NCBI RefSeq assembly: GCF_014218335.1
Contig: NZ_AP023367.1
Span: 201,001-265,000, forward strand
Direction of reading: 5' to 3'
Length of the DNA stretch: 64,000 nt
DNA from: Anaerocolumna cellulosilytica
GTDB taxonomy: Bacteria > Bacillota > Clostridia > Lachnospirales > Lachnospiraceae
Both the position numbers and the translations under genes were made by a program. A model generated the notes under the pieces. That model saw nothing but the letters and a program-made list of their open reading frames with translations, ran no database searches and was not told where the DNA came from. Every line of letters begins with the position of its first letter. Position 1 is the stretch's first letter. Shown here piece after piece: positions 8,038 to 16,549 of the stretch.

Positions 8038-10185
8038 TTGAGATTTCAGGAATTACGATTAAATCATTTTGGAAAGTTCCATAATAAGACCTTAACCCTA
8101 AAAAATGGTATTAACCTTATATATGGGGAGAATGAGGCAGGGAAATCTACCATACACTCCTTTATTAGGGGAATGCTCTTTGGAATTGAGAAAACCAGAG
8201 GCAGAGCCTCGAAGGAAGATTTATATACGAAATACCAGCCCTGGGATTCCCATGGTTTTGGTGGAAGTATGGATTTTATAGCAGGTGATAAAAAGCTGCG
8301 TATTATCAGGAACTTTGACAAAAACAATAAAAGTACCAGCATATTAGATCTGGAAACCGGCAGGGAGCTTACAGCAAGCAATCAGGAGCTGGCAGCATTG
8401 TATGAAGGCTTAACAGAGGCGGGTTTTCGTAATACCATAAGCATTGAGCAGTTAAAAGCCCGTACGGACCAGGAACTGGCCTATGAGGTCAGAAATTATA
8501 TTGCTAATCTTTCACTTACAAAAAGTAAAGAGGTAGATGTAACAAAAGCTTTGGCCTATTTACAGGCAAAGCGAAAAGAACTTTTAGCCCGACTGCCGGG
8601 AGAAAAGCAAAAGAAGCTAATGGAAGAAATTGAACTTGGTCTTAAAGCGGAGGAAAGAAAAGCGGAACTGAAAGATAAATTAAAACGTGCCGGACAAGAA
8701 GAGCAGTTGCTTATAAAGGCGCAGGAAGAAAAATATCAGAAGCTGCTTACAGACCATTTTCCGAGTCTTGATAGCTACGCTGCTTACTTAGAACAATTCC
8801 CTGCAATTGAAGAAAAGTACAGGACATATCAGGATAAAACAAGACAGAAAAAACTTCTTACAGAGAGATTACAGCTTTTGCCAGAGAGCAGTTCTAAGAA
8901 GCAGAATATCACCAGTCTAGGAATTCAGGAGGGGATTCATAAGCTGGAAGAGGTTCAAAAAGATATGACGGAGCTTAATAAGACAAAAGAAACGTTCCTT
9001 TCACAGGAGTTAGATAGGATAAAGAAACAAGATAAGAAGAAGCGGTTTGTACTAGTAACTACTTTTTTGGCAGGATGCCTCGGTGTAGCAGTATCCCTTA
9101 TAAGCGGTAATGGATTACTAGCTCCCTTGTGGTCAGTAGTGATAGCAGCAGGAATTATTTATAATATACAGGCGTCTGGTAAAGTTAAGGCGCAGCAGGA
9201 ACATGTGAGAATTCTAAGCGAGGAGTATGCGAATGCTCTTAACAGCCTGAAAACAGAGGGCATAAATATTTTAAACCAATTTCAGGCAGAAAATCTAATA
9301 GCTTTAAGAAAAAGATACGAAGAGGAGTTACGGCGAGAAATGGAGGATGTACATCTGCAAAAGCAGAGGGAGGAGTACAACCGACAATGGAGTGTGTTAA
9401 ATGAAGAGCTTAAGCAGCTTAATGAGGATATTGCCATATATGTGAGAGGTTTTGGCAACGGGCCATTAATAGACGCATATGGACGAGGAGAACTTGAAAA
9501 AGAAGCTTTTATTGACAGTTTGAGGGAATTTGTTGCAAGAGAGAAGAGAAATCTGGTGTATTATAATCAGGAGGGTGCCAGAAGACTTGAGGAGATACGT
9601 TTAAAGGAAGAAAAGCTTAAGTGGGAACTTAATCAGTTGGAGGGAAATGAAGAAAGTTTACTGGAGAATCAAGCATTAGCAGAGATTCTGATCAAGGAAG
9701 AGCAAGAAATAAATGAAGAACTACAGGCATTAAAATTAGCAATAGAGACCATGAACCGTTTGTCCGTAGATATACACGATAGCTTTGGACAGGAATTAAA
9801 TCATGTGGCCTCTGGTCTTGCAAAAGAGATAACAAGTGGGAAATACGGTACTATCAAAATAGATGAAAAGTTAAATATGAAAGTAGGGCATGAGGATAAT
9901 TATTATCTGATTGATCGGTTTAGTTCCGGTACGATGGAACAGATGTATTTTGCGTTACGTATGGCTGTATCTGATATCCTGTATGGAAAAGGTGTTATGC
10001 CTGTTTTACTGGATGATTGTTTTGCGCTGTATGATGATGTAAGAACAGCATCTGTCTTAAAGTATTTAGAAGAAAAAAGGGAAGGGCAGATTTTATTATT
10101 TACCTGCCACCAAAGAGAAAGAGCTATTCTAGATGAGTATAATATCAATTACCATTATATTAACTTAAATGACGGTTTGACCTAG
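8038..10185 (+). CDS. SbcC/YhaN-like coiled-coil ATPase
   Basis: This 715-residue protein starts with TTG, AGGAGC upstream. The N-terminal ATPase lobe carries Walker A 'GENEAGKST' (residues about 32-40). Long coiled-coil arms follow (about 185-600). The C-terminal lobe has the signature 'FSSGTMEQMYFALR' and Walker B 'MPVLLDDCFALYDD'. Two hydrophobic stretches lie inside the arm (about residues 338-378: 'FVLVTTFLAGCLGVAV', then 'LWSVVIAAGIIYNI'), a feature known in YhaN-type proteins and absent from classical SbcC, suggesting membrane attachment. It is the partner of the upstream nuclease. The stop codon lies at the edge of a small repeat (10184-10234), so the native 3' end may have been altered slightly. 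Confidence 0.83.
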   Translation: MRFQELRLNHFGKFHNKTLTLKNGINLIYGENEAGKSTIHSFIRGMLFGIEKTRGRASKEDLYTKYQPWDSHGFGGSMDFIAGDKKLRIIRNFDKNNKSTSILDLETGRELTASNQELAALYEGLTEAGFRNTISIEQLKARTDQELAYEVRNYIANLSLTKSKEVDVTKALAYLQAKRKELLARLPGEKQKKLMEEIELGLKAEERKAELKDKLKRAGQEEQLLIKAQEEKYQKLLTDHFPSLDSYAAYLEQFPAIEEKYRTYQDKTRQKKLLTERLQLLPESSSKKQNITSLGIQEGIHKLEEVQKDMTELNKTKETFLSQELDRIKKQDKKKRFVLVTTFLAGCLGVAVSLISGNGLLAPLWSVVIAAGIIYNIQASGKVKAQQEHVRILSEEYANALNSLKTEGINILNQFQAENLIALRKRYEEELRREMEDVHLQKQREEYNRQWSVLNEELKQLNEDIAIYVRGFGNGPLIDAYGRGELEKEAFIDSLREFVAREKRNLVYYNQEGARRLEEIRLKEEKLKWELNQLEGNEESLLENQALAEILIKEEQEINEELQALKLAIETMNRLSVDIHDSFGQELNHVASGLAKEITSGKYGTIKIDEKLNMKVGHEDNYYLIDRFSSGTMEQMYFALRMAVSDILYGKGVMPVLLDDCFALYDDVRTASVLKYLEEKREGQILLFTCHQRERAILDEYNINYHYINLNDGLT

Positions 10186-10234
10186 GGTGTCTGAAAATCT
10201 ATGCAAGGAAATTAGCCGTTTTCAGACACACACT
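10184..10234. repeat. Short inverted-repeat element related to the one at 5547-5697
   Basis: AGGGTGTCTGAAAA (10184-10197) faces TTTTCAGACACACACT (10219-10234); eleven bases pair perfectly (GTGTCTGAAAA). The right half, with GGAAATTAGCCGTTTT, matches the right half of the 151-base element at 5547-5697. It overlaps the stop codon of the yhaN-like gene and lies just before the PBP gene. It could act as a transcription terminator for the upstream operon, although no long T run follows. Confidence 0.6.
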
Positions 10235-10262
10235 AAAGGTGCAGAAAGAAATCGAGGATGTT

Positions 10263-12611
10263 ATGGAACAGAAAACAAACAATACCAGGAAAGTTACTAC
10301 GAATAAGAATACAGTGAAAAAGCATTCTAAAAAGCCTTCGAAAAAACGAAGCCGCTTTAAACGTAAGCTGCGTTGGTTTTTTCTGCTGTTTAGTTTGTTC
10401 TTTTCGCTCACAATGCTCGCAGCCTGTCTTATATTCTATGTAAAATACGGGGAAGAGTTTTCAAGTTATCAAAAGCTCGCAAAACAATTGGTAAGCCAAT
10501 CTGATTTTGATACATTCCGTCAGCAGGAGACCAGTTTAGTGTATGGTAAGGACGGTGAACTCATAACTGCTCTTAAGGGAGAGAAGGATGTTTATTACCT
10601 GGATTATAAGGAGATACCTAAGGCAGCAGTAGATGCTATGATTTCCATAGAGGATAAAAAGTTTATGAACCATGGGGGCATTGATCTGCTGGCAAATATA
10701 AGAGCGGCCGTTGAGCTTGTTAAGCACAAGGGCGGTATCACCCAAGGAGCAAGTACTATTACCCAGCAGCTGGCAAGAAATATTTATTTATCCAATGAAG
10801 TGAGCTATGAGAGAAAATTTAAAGAAATCTTTATTTCAGTAGAGTTAGAGAAAAAATATAATAAATATCAGATACTTGAATTTTATCTAAACAACATTTA
10901 TTTTGCCAATGGCTTTTATGGCATACAGGCAGCCAGCAAAGGGTATTTCAATAAGGATGTTAACGAACTCAGCTTATCACAAATAGCTTTTTTGTGCGCA
11001 ATACCAAACAATCCAACCATATATGACCCTTTTGACTATCCGGAGAATACCAGTAAGAGAAGAGACCGTATTCTGTTCCAAATGTATGAGGATGGTAAGA
11101 TTGCAAAAAGTGAATACCAGGCAGCAGTTAGTGAAGAGATGAAAGTAGTACAGAAGAAAATGACTACCAATAACTATGTGGAGACATATGTGTTCTATTC
11201 TGCCGCCAGAGCATTGATGGCACAGCAGGGCTTTGAATTTAAGAATGAATTCGAAAGTGATGAGGATCGAAAGGCTTATGAAGAGGCGTATACAGAGGCC
11301 TATAATCAGTGTCATAAGTCCTTGTATTACGAAGGGTATCGTATTTATACCTCAATTGATTTAAAGAAACAGTCAGAGCTTCAACAAGCAGTGGATGATA
11401 ATTTAAAGGACTATCAGGAGAAGACCAAAGAAGGTATCTATACCTTACAGGGTGCGGCAGTATCGATTGAAAATGAAACAGGCAGAGTTGTTGCAATCGT
11501 AGGCGGAAGATATCAAAAAACCACCGGCTATACTCTAAACCGTGGATACCAAAGCTACCGCCAGCCGGGAAGTGCCATAAAGCCCTTGATTGTTTATACA
11601 CCTGCTTTTGAAAGAGGTTATTACCCGGATACCATTGTTGTGGATGAAAAATTTGAGGGTGGCCCGTCTAATTCCAATAAAAAATATTCCGGAAAAATAA
11701 CCATAAGAAAAGCAGTGGAGGTATCAAAGAATACCATAGCCTGGAGGTTGTTCGAGGAATTAACGCCGAAGACGGGTCTGTCTTACCTCTTAAATATGGA
11801 CTTTAAACGGATTGATAAAAACGATTACTACCCTGCTGCTTCCTTGGGCGGATTTACTATCGGAACAAGTCCGGTAGAAATGACGGCAGCCTATGCAGCT
11901 ATAGAGAATGACGGCATATATCGGGAGCCAACCTGTATTATTACCATTAAAGATTCAGAAGGCAATACCATCGTAAGTGACAGTATCTCTAAAAAACGTA
12001 TCTATGATACCAATGCAGCCAGGATAATGACAGATGTCTTACAGAGTGTAATGAAAAATGGAACCGGAAAGGGACTGGGAGTTTTAAACATGCCAAGTGC
12101 CGGCAAGACCGGAACTACGAACGACAAAAAGGATGGTTGGTTTGTAGGCTATACACCTTACTATACCACCGGTGTGTGGGTCGGTTATGACATGCCCAAA
12201 GCCATGGCCCAGCTTTCCGGAGCTACCTTTCCGGGAGGTATATGGAAGCAGTATATGAATGCGATTCATGCTGATTTGGATCTTGTCCAGTTTAAAGCAT
12301 ATGAAGATACCAGACCGCCGGAAGTAACGGAAGCCCCGGAAGAAGAGATAACGGAGGCACCAACGCCCACACCAACGGAAGTTCCTGAGATAACAGAACC
12401 ACCGGAGGAGATAACAGATGTACCGGAAGAACCCATAGATGATACGGTAGAAGATCCGGATGACTGGGAGGAATGGCCGGAGGATGAAGACCCGGAGGAA
12501 TCTACAGATACTCCGACCAAATCCCTGGAAGATATTGATAATGAGAATAATGAAGATTGGACAGTTGATGAACAAGGTAATCCGAATGAACAATCCTTGG
12601 GTGAACCATAA
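10263..12611 (+). CDS. Class A penicillin-binding protein (PBP1A-like)
   Basis: This bifunctional enzyme polymerises lipid II and cross-links peptidoglycan. ATG 10263 is preferred (782 residues, GAGG five bases upstream); a GTG at 10239 would start beside the repeat. A basic cytoplasmic head and one transmembrane helix (about residues 37-60) come first. The GT51 domain shows 'SIEDKKFMNHGGID' (catalytic Glu), 'GASTITQQLARN' and 'FYLNNIYFANGFYGIQAA'. The transpeptidase domain shows SxxK in 'QPGSAIKP', SxN in 'VSKNT' and KTG in 'AGKTGTTND'. The last ~110 residues are an unusual acidic Pro/Glu/Thr tail ('TEAPTPTPTEVPE', 'DDWEEWPEDEDPEE'), likely extracytoplasmic. It is monocistronic with a strong terminator. 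Confidence 0.92.
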   Translation: MEQKTNNTRKVTTNKNTVKKHSKKPSKKRSRFKRKLRWFFLLFSLFFSLTMLAACLIFYVKYGEEFSSYQKLAKQLVSQSDFDTFRQQETSLVYGKDGELITALKGEKDVYYLDYKEIPKAAVDAMISIEDKKFMNHGGIDLLANIRAAVELVKHKGGITQGASTITQQLARNIYLSNEVSYERKFKEIFISVELEKKYNKYQILEFYLNNIYFANGFYGIQAASKGYFNKDVNELSLSQIAFLCAIPNNPTIYDPFDYPENTSKRRDRILFQMYEDGKIAKSEYQAAVSEEMKVVQKKMTTNNYVETYVFYSAARALMAQQGFEFKNEFESDEDRKAYEEAYTEAYNQCHKSLYYEGYRIYTSIDLKKQSELQQAVDDNLKDYQEKTKEGIYTLQGAAVSIENETGRVVAIVGGRYQKTTGYTLNRGYQSYRQPGSAIKPLIVYTPAFERGYYPDTIVVDEKFEGGPSNSNKKYSGKITIRKAVEVSKNTIAWRLFEELTPKTGLSYLLNMDFKRIDKNDYYPAASLGGFTIGTSPVEMTAAYAAIENDGIYREPTCIITIKDSEGNTIVSDSISKKRIYDTNAARIMTDVLQSVMKNGTGKGLGVLNMPSAGKTGTTNDKKDGWFVGYTPYYTTGVWVGYDMPKAMAQLSGATFPGGIWKQYMNAIHADLDLVQFKAYEDTRPPEVTEAPEEEITEAPTPTPTEVPEITEPPEEITDVPEEPIDDTVEDPDDWEEWPEDEDPEESTDTPTKSLEDIDNENNEDWTVDEQGNPNEQSLGEP

Positions 12612-12668
12612 CCAAAGAGTTTGGCGTATAATAGAATAAGACTTATTTACTAATTTTATAGAGTTTAG

Positions 12669-12719
12669 AAAATGTCATAATTTTCCGATGTAATTTATGG
12701 AGAATTATGACATTTTTTG
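12669..12719 (+). terminator. Rho-independent terminator after the PBP gene
   Basis: AAAATGTCATAATT pairs with AATTATGACATTTT, and the stem runs straight into a T tract (TTTTTT, ending at 12718). It separates the PBP gene from the injection-system cluster downstream. Confidence 0.85.
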
Positions 12720-12785
12720 TTATATCATTACCAAAATACAGAGTTAAGTATATGTAATTAGCAGATTCATTGGGAAAGGAGACAT

Positions 12786-13391
12786 ATGTTAAAGCGTGAT
12801 ACAAGTATGGAATACCTTAGTTATAGTATGGCTGAGCAGTTTGAGAAGAGCATGAGTCTATTTTTAAATGATTATAATAAGAACAGGACAGAAATAGATT
12901 ATAACTTTGTGAAAGCAATGGATAAATTATGTGAAAAGTGCATTCAGATGCAGGAAAAAGAAGAAAAGGGTGAGATTGCTGTTATCAGCATTTTTTATCT
13001 AAAATCCTCTATTTTAATGGATAAATACCAGTTACAAATTAATCTTTACAATGAAAATTTTTATTTGGATCGAGCTGACTTATTTGGTTTATGGGATATA
13101 ACGTTTTTAATGAAGTATTTTGCAGAAGATATAAAAAGCATCTATCAAAAAGCGGTACATCATATCGCCCGATTCTCTTATGCAGATTACCAAGAGCTTA
13201 AAATGCAGTATGCAGAAGCGTATCATTTTATTCTACAAAAATTCTGCCAGGAAAGAGCAGCAGAAGTTATAAACCTTGCTTCTTATCAAGCTATGAAAAA
13301 ATGGGAACAGACTATCATAACCTATGGTGGTTTTATGGATAAAGGTGTGTGCATATTTCCTGTAGAACCCATGGAAGGAGCAGGGGTATGA
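12786..13391 (+). CDS. Unknown helical protein, first gene of the VgrG/PAAR cluster
   Basis: The 201-residue protein is mostly alpha-helical by eye, with no signal peptide or membrane segment and no motif I recognise. AAAGGA lies close upstream of ATG 12786. It overlaps the next gene by 4 bases (ATGA), so it is translated in step with the Imm11-like and PAAR-like proteins. It may be a structural adaptor or a recruitment factor for the spike complex. The gap of 174 bases upstream contains the PBP terminator, so this gene probably opens the operon. Confidence 0.7.
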   Translation: MLKRDTSMEYLSYSMAEQFEKSMSLFLNDYNKNRTEIDYNFVKAMDKLCEKCIQMQEKEEKGEIAVISIFYLKSSILMDKYQLQINLYNENFYLDRADLFGLWDITFLMKYFAEDIKSIYQKAVHHIARFSYADYQELKMQYAEAYHFILQKFCQERAAEVINLASYQAMKKWEQTIITYGGFMDKGVCIFPVEPMEGAGV

Positions 13392-13924
13392 GATACTTCT
13401 TATTAAAAGCAGATAAGGGATATACCTATACCCCTCGAATTGTTAATCTCCATACGCAGATTGATGTTAGAGATTTAAAAAAGGGAAGTTATTATAAGAT
13501 ACCAAAGCGATTTTTGCTGCGAATCCAGAGTAATCCAGATACGGTATATACGGATATAATTACACATCCACTATTTTTGATTTCAGACAAAATAAAAAGA
13601 GTGTTGGAAAAATATGAACCCAACCTTAATTACAAAGAGGTTATACTTCTTGACCAAGAGTTTGGAAGAGCAGAAAAATACCATCTTCCCACACTGGAAG
13701 AATTAGAATGCTTAACACCTGCCAGTGTATTTAATACAGATAAAAGTATATTACATAAAATTGTAATTGATATAAATAAAAGCGGGGATAAATGCATGTT
13801 TGCCCTGGGAGAAGTGACAAACCGTTATGTGATTGTAAGACTGGACTTTGTAGAAAGCATGTTAAGGCGAGGTGCCAAAGGGTTTACCTTACAAGAAGTG
13901 GAAACTGTGAAAGGAGGGGATTAG
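13388..13924 (+). CDS. Imm11/DUF1629-like protein of the injection cluster
   Basis: ATG 13388 is chosen: AAGGAG lies nine bases upstream and the ATGA overlap with the previous gene is conserved-looking. The 178-residue layout resembles the Imm11 (DUF1629) fold: an opening 'MRYFLLKAD', a middle 'FLISDKIKRVLEKYEP' helix, then 'VILLDQEF', and a late 'YVIVRLDFVESMLRRGAKGF' helix. The same order of segments is seen in the candidate immunity protein at 19104-19664 ('WLIISEKFKKLLQDF' ... 'VSERLKTELLNTKITGCDF'). Here, placed before the PAAR-like gene and far from the toxin, it may be a structural or adaptor version of the fold. The resemblance was judged by eye. Confidence 0.55.
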   Translation: MRYFLLKADKGYTYTPRIVNLHTQIDVRDLKKGSYYKIPKRFLLRIQSNPDTVYTDIITHPLFLISDKIKRVLEKYEPNLNYKEVILLDQEFGRAEKYHLPTLEELECLTPASVFNTDKSILHKIVIDINKSGDKCMFALGEVTNRYVIVRLDFVESMLRRGAKGFTLQEVETVKGGD

Positions 13925-14353
13925 ATGGCAGAGGAAGAAGAATCTTATCTGGTACGAGGAGCTATGCTCTATTGCAACTGTGGCAGTCATCCAAGGAGAT
14001 TGAATCTACCAAAGTGTCACGGTGTATATGTATTAAATCATCCGGTAATCAGAGAGGATGATTGCGAGCCAGGCAAGAATATCAGCTATTTTGGAGTGTG
14101 TCTGGGAGAAACTCCACCAGCGGGAGCAGAAGAAATACTATTGGATCAATATGTACCGGAGGGAGAGACGGGTACGGGAGAAGAAATTCAAGGGCCTAGA
14201 TGTGCGCCGGATATTATAGGAAAGTGGAGAAGCACGAACGAAGCAACCTGCGTTTCAGGAGATGGTACAGCGGTAACAACCAATTCCTATCTGGTATGCA
14301 GGTGCGGTGGCTTGATACAACCGATAACAAATGGACATGAATATGAGGAATAG
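13925..14353 (+). CDS. DUF4280 PAAR-like spike tip protein
   Basis: This 142-residue protein matches the DUF4280 family, PAAR-like proteins that sharpen VgrG spikes. Key features are 'YLVRGAMLYCNCGSHPRRL' near the N-terminus, a 'CHGVYVLNHPVIREDDC' segment, 'YFGVCLGE', then 'RCAPDIIGKW' and a C-terminal 'NSYLVCRCGGLI'. Conserved cysteines (in 'YCNCG' and 'VCRCGG') probably bind a metal at the tip. ATG 13925 follows the upstream stop directly, with GGAGGGG in front. The next gene encodes the VgrG-like spike that it would cap. Family assignment is firm; the tip role comes from knowledge of PAAR proteins. Confidence 0.85.
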   Translation: MAEEEESYLVRGAMLYCNCGSHPRRLNLPKCHGVYVLNHPVIREDDCEPGKNISYFGVCLGETPPAGAEEILLDQYVPEGETGTGEEIQGPRCAPDIIGKWRSTNEATCVSGDGTAVTTNSYLVCRCGGLIQPITNGHEYEE

Positions 14354-14431
14354 GAGTCAAGTTGAAAAACCCAAAGATGTTTTTCAACATCCTGATTTTT
14401 ACGTGTGCAGAGCACACAGATGGGAGTAAAA

Positions 14432-15775
14432 ATGATTACAAGTGAGAGGATTAAAGTCAGTGGTGGACTTGGAATTACAGAGCTATCAAAGCTTTCTTTT
14501 TCTATCAAGCCTAACCAGCATGGCAGTGCTGTTTTACGAGGACGAGTAGATAAACAGAAATATCTGGAAGCATCCAAAGAATCCTTAGAAAGACATATTG
14601 TAAAAATAAATATTCTGGAAGAGGATGGAACAATGCCTGTACAGCCAATCTTTTCAGGATTTCCCAAAAGAGTCACTTATTTTGAGGAAAGCGGATTACC
14701 TTACGTGGAGATAGAACTTACGTCTGGGACAATTCTATTAGACCGAGAGATAAAAAGCGGCTCTTATCAGGATAGTAGCATGACGTATGCAGATATCATC
14801 AAAAAAGCCATAACAGATATTTCGGGAGCCAGTGTAATCTGTAATGTTGGCAGGGATAAGAAACCGCCAAAACCTATGATTCAGTATAGAGAGACGAATT
14901 GGGAGTTTGTAAAAAGACTAGCCAGTCATTGTCAGGGGTGTATCTATCCCGAGGTAAGACAACCTCTTCCAAGGTTATGGTTTGGATTTCCGAACACCGG
15001 GAAAAAGGTAACCATAGAAAGTACCTCTTATGAAAGCGGAATCAGCAGCCAATTTTTTAAATTGGGAGCTGTAGAAGCAGGTTTAAAACAAGCTGATTTT
15101 ATGTATTATTCAGTCCATTCTAAGGAGGATTTTAACATAGGTGACACTGCATGGATGGACGGTAAGAATTTAAAAATCTGTCAAAAGAGTGGGGAACTGG
15201 TAAGGGGAGAACTTGTCTTTACCTATGTTCTGGGAACACCTAGTTTGACAGCCTTAAGACGAACATACAATCCGGTTTTTGCGGGAATGTCCTTGCTTGG
15301 AAAGGTATTATCTGTAAAAGGGGAACGTGTAAAGCTTCATCTGGATATTGATAAGGAGCAGTCAGAAGGTACGGCCTTTGCCTATGACTGGATACCGGAT
15401 ACTGGAAGTGTTATGTACTGCATGCCACAGGTGGGGACAACCGTATCATTATATTTTTCTAATGAAGAGGAGGGCAGTGCACGAGCCGTCAATTGTATTC
15501 GGATGGGTCAGGGAGCAAAGGGTACAGCAGCTATGGCAGACAGCAGGAAGAAAAGTCTTACTACAGAGCATGGAAAGGAACTATATCTGGGACAATCAAA
15601 CATTGGTTTCCAGGCAGAAAAAAGCGGTGTATCGTTAAAGCTTGAGGATGATAAATCCATTTCTTTCGTGAGTAGCAAAAAGATATCCATAGCAGCTCTT
15701 GGTAAGGTTACCTTTCGAGGAAAAACAGTAAGTGTAAAATCACCGGTGGAGATGAAACTGTATCGGAGGAAGTAA
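14432..15775 (+). CDS. VgrG-like / gpD-like spike protein 1
   Basis: ATG 14432 is chosen (447 residues) because GGGAG lies five bases upstream; an earlier in-frame GTG at 14405 lacks a site. The N-terminal two thirds resemble the phage late control gpD / VgrG base ('SMTYADIIKKAITDI', 'MIQYRETNWEFVKRLASHCQ'). An OB-fold gp5-like domain follows ('LLGKVLSVKGERVKLHLDID', 'MYCMPQVGTTVSLYF'). The C-terminus is a short beta-repeat tail ('VSLKLEDDKSISFVSSKKIS') expected for a spike needle. A paralogue lies at 16542-18032. It would trimerise, carry the DUF4280 tip and be fired by a contractile tail; sheath genes are not in this window. Confidence 0.85.
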   Translation: MITSERIKVSGGLGITELSKLSFSIKPNQHGSAVLRGRVDKQKYLEASKESLERHIVKINILEEDGTMPVQPIFSGFPKRVTYFEESGLPYVEIELTSGTILLDREIKSGSYQDSSMTYADIIKKAITDISGASVICNVGRDKKPPKPMIQYRETNWEFVKRLASHCQGCIYPEVRQPLPRLWFGFPNTGKKVTIESTSYESGISSQFFKLGAVEAGLKQADFMYYSVHSKEDFNIGDTAWMDGKNLKICQKSGELVRGELVFTYVLGTPSLTALRRTYNPVFAGMSLLGKVLSVKGERVKLHLDIDKEQSEGTAFAYDWIPDTGSVMYCMPQVGTTVSLYFSNEEEGSARAVNCIRMGQGAKGTAAMADSRKKSLTTEHGKELYLGQSNIGFQAEKSGVSLKLEDDKSISFVSSKKISIAALGKVTFRGKTVSVKSPVEMKLYRRK

Positions 15776-15830
15776 TAAAAACAAGTTATAGTCAATTGAG
15801 AAACTGTTAATTTATGTGTCGAAACCAGTC

Positions 15831-15888
15831 AAAATAACCAAAACCAGGTTCCGATGCAGTGGCAAGTCACCTTTATTTTGGTTATTTT
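15831..15888 (+). terminator. Terminator-like inverted repeat between the two spike modules
   Basis: AAAATAACCAAAA (15831-15843) pairs perfectly with TTTTGGTTATTTT (15876-15888) around a 32-base loop, with T residues at the 3' end. It lies in the only long gap (183 bases) in the cluster, so the second spike, chaperone and toxin module may be a separate transcription unit. Confidence 0.55.
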
Positions 15889-15958
15889 ACCTATTTCCAA
15901 CCTTTAAACTTATTAACGCGCAATTGCCTAAAACAAGTTATCACGAAAGGAGAAAACC

Positions 15959-16549
15959 ATGGATTATGCGGATGAAAAAATCATAGAAGCCATGAATCAA
16001 TATAAGACGGGTGAGCATGGAGATATTGAGACGGGTATTTATCTAAAAGAACAGCTTTTTCAGTTTGAACGGCAGGAATTTTACGACGGTAAATTCAGTG
16101 TCATGTTACCTGCCGATTTTAAAGATATGCCCTTAGAAGCTGCAAAGTTTAAGTATCCGTCAGAGCAAAGACCCAAAATCATTAAAACCAATGAAGAAGG
16201 TGACATTAACTTTACGTTTAACTTGTTGGAGGAAGTTGACTTTGAGACAAAGTTTGTAAAAGAAGCCAAGGATGGACTTTATAATATCATAAAAAGGTTA
16301 CAGCCAGCAAATGTCTTTTATGAAAGCAAAGAAGAAGAGATTGCGGATACCTTAGTGGGATGGTTTGAATTTAAGAGCCATGGACTTGACTGCAAGATAT
16401 ACCAGCTTATGTACTGTATGCCCATTGGTGGGAAGATGCTACAGGGAATCTTTAACTGTAAATATGCAGATTCAAAGCTGTGGAAGCCTATCTTTTTACA
16501 GGTGATGAAATCCATACAGGATAATACAAAGGAGGAGCAGGATGCGTGA
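15959..16549 (+). CDS. Candidate Eag-like (DUF1795/DcrB-type) effector chaperone
   Basis: The 196-residue soluble protein has an alternating layout that resembles DUF1795/DcrB proteins: 'FYDGKFSVMLPADFKDM' near residue 40, 'YPSEQRPKIIKTNEEGDINF', then 'LVGWFEFKSHGLDCKIYQLM' and a final 'FLQVMKSIQDNTKEE' helix. In T6SS loci, DUF1795 Eag chaperones sit between vgrG and effectors that carry transmembrane segments, and shield those segments before firing. Here the gene lies between spike 1 and spike 2, and the downstream toxin has hydrophobic segments. It overlaps the second spike gene by 8 bases. AAAGGAG precedes ATG 15959. The family call is by eye. Confidence 0.6.
   Translation: MDYADEKIIEAMNQYKTGEHGDIETGIYLKEQLFQFERQEFYDGKFSVMLPADFKDMPLEAAKFKYPSEQRPKIIKTNEEGDINFTFNLLEEVDFETKFVKEAKDGLYNIIKRLQPANVFYESKEEEIADTLVGWFEFKSHGLDCKIYQLMYCMPIGGKMLQGIFNCKYADSKLWKPIFLQVMKSIQDNTKEEQDA

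Noticed and set aside
12266-12593. Long minus-strand open frames opposite the PBP tail
   Set aside because: They mirror the low-complexity acidic tail and have no start signal or recognisable product.
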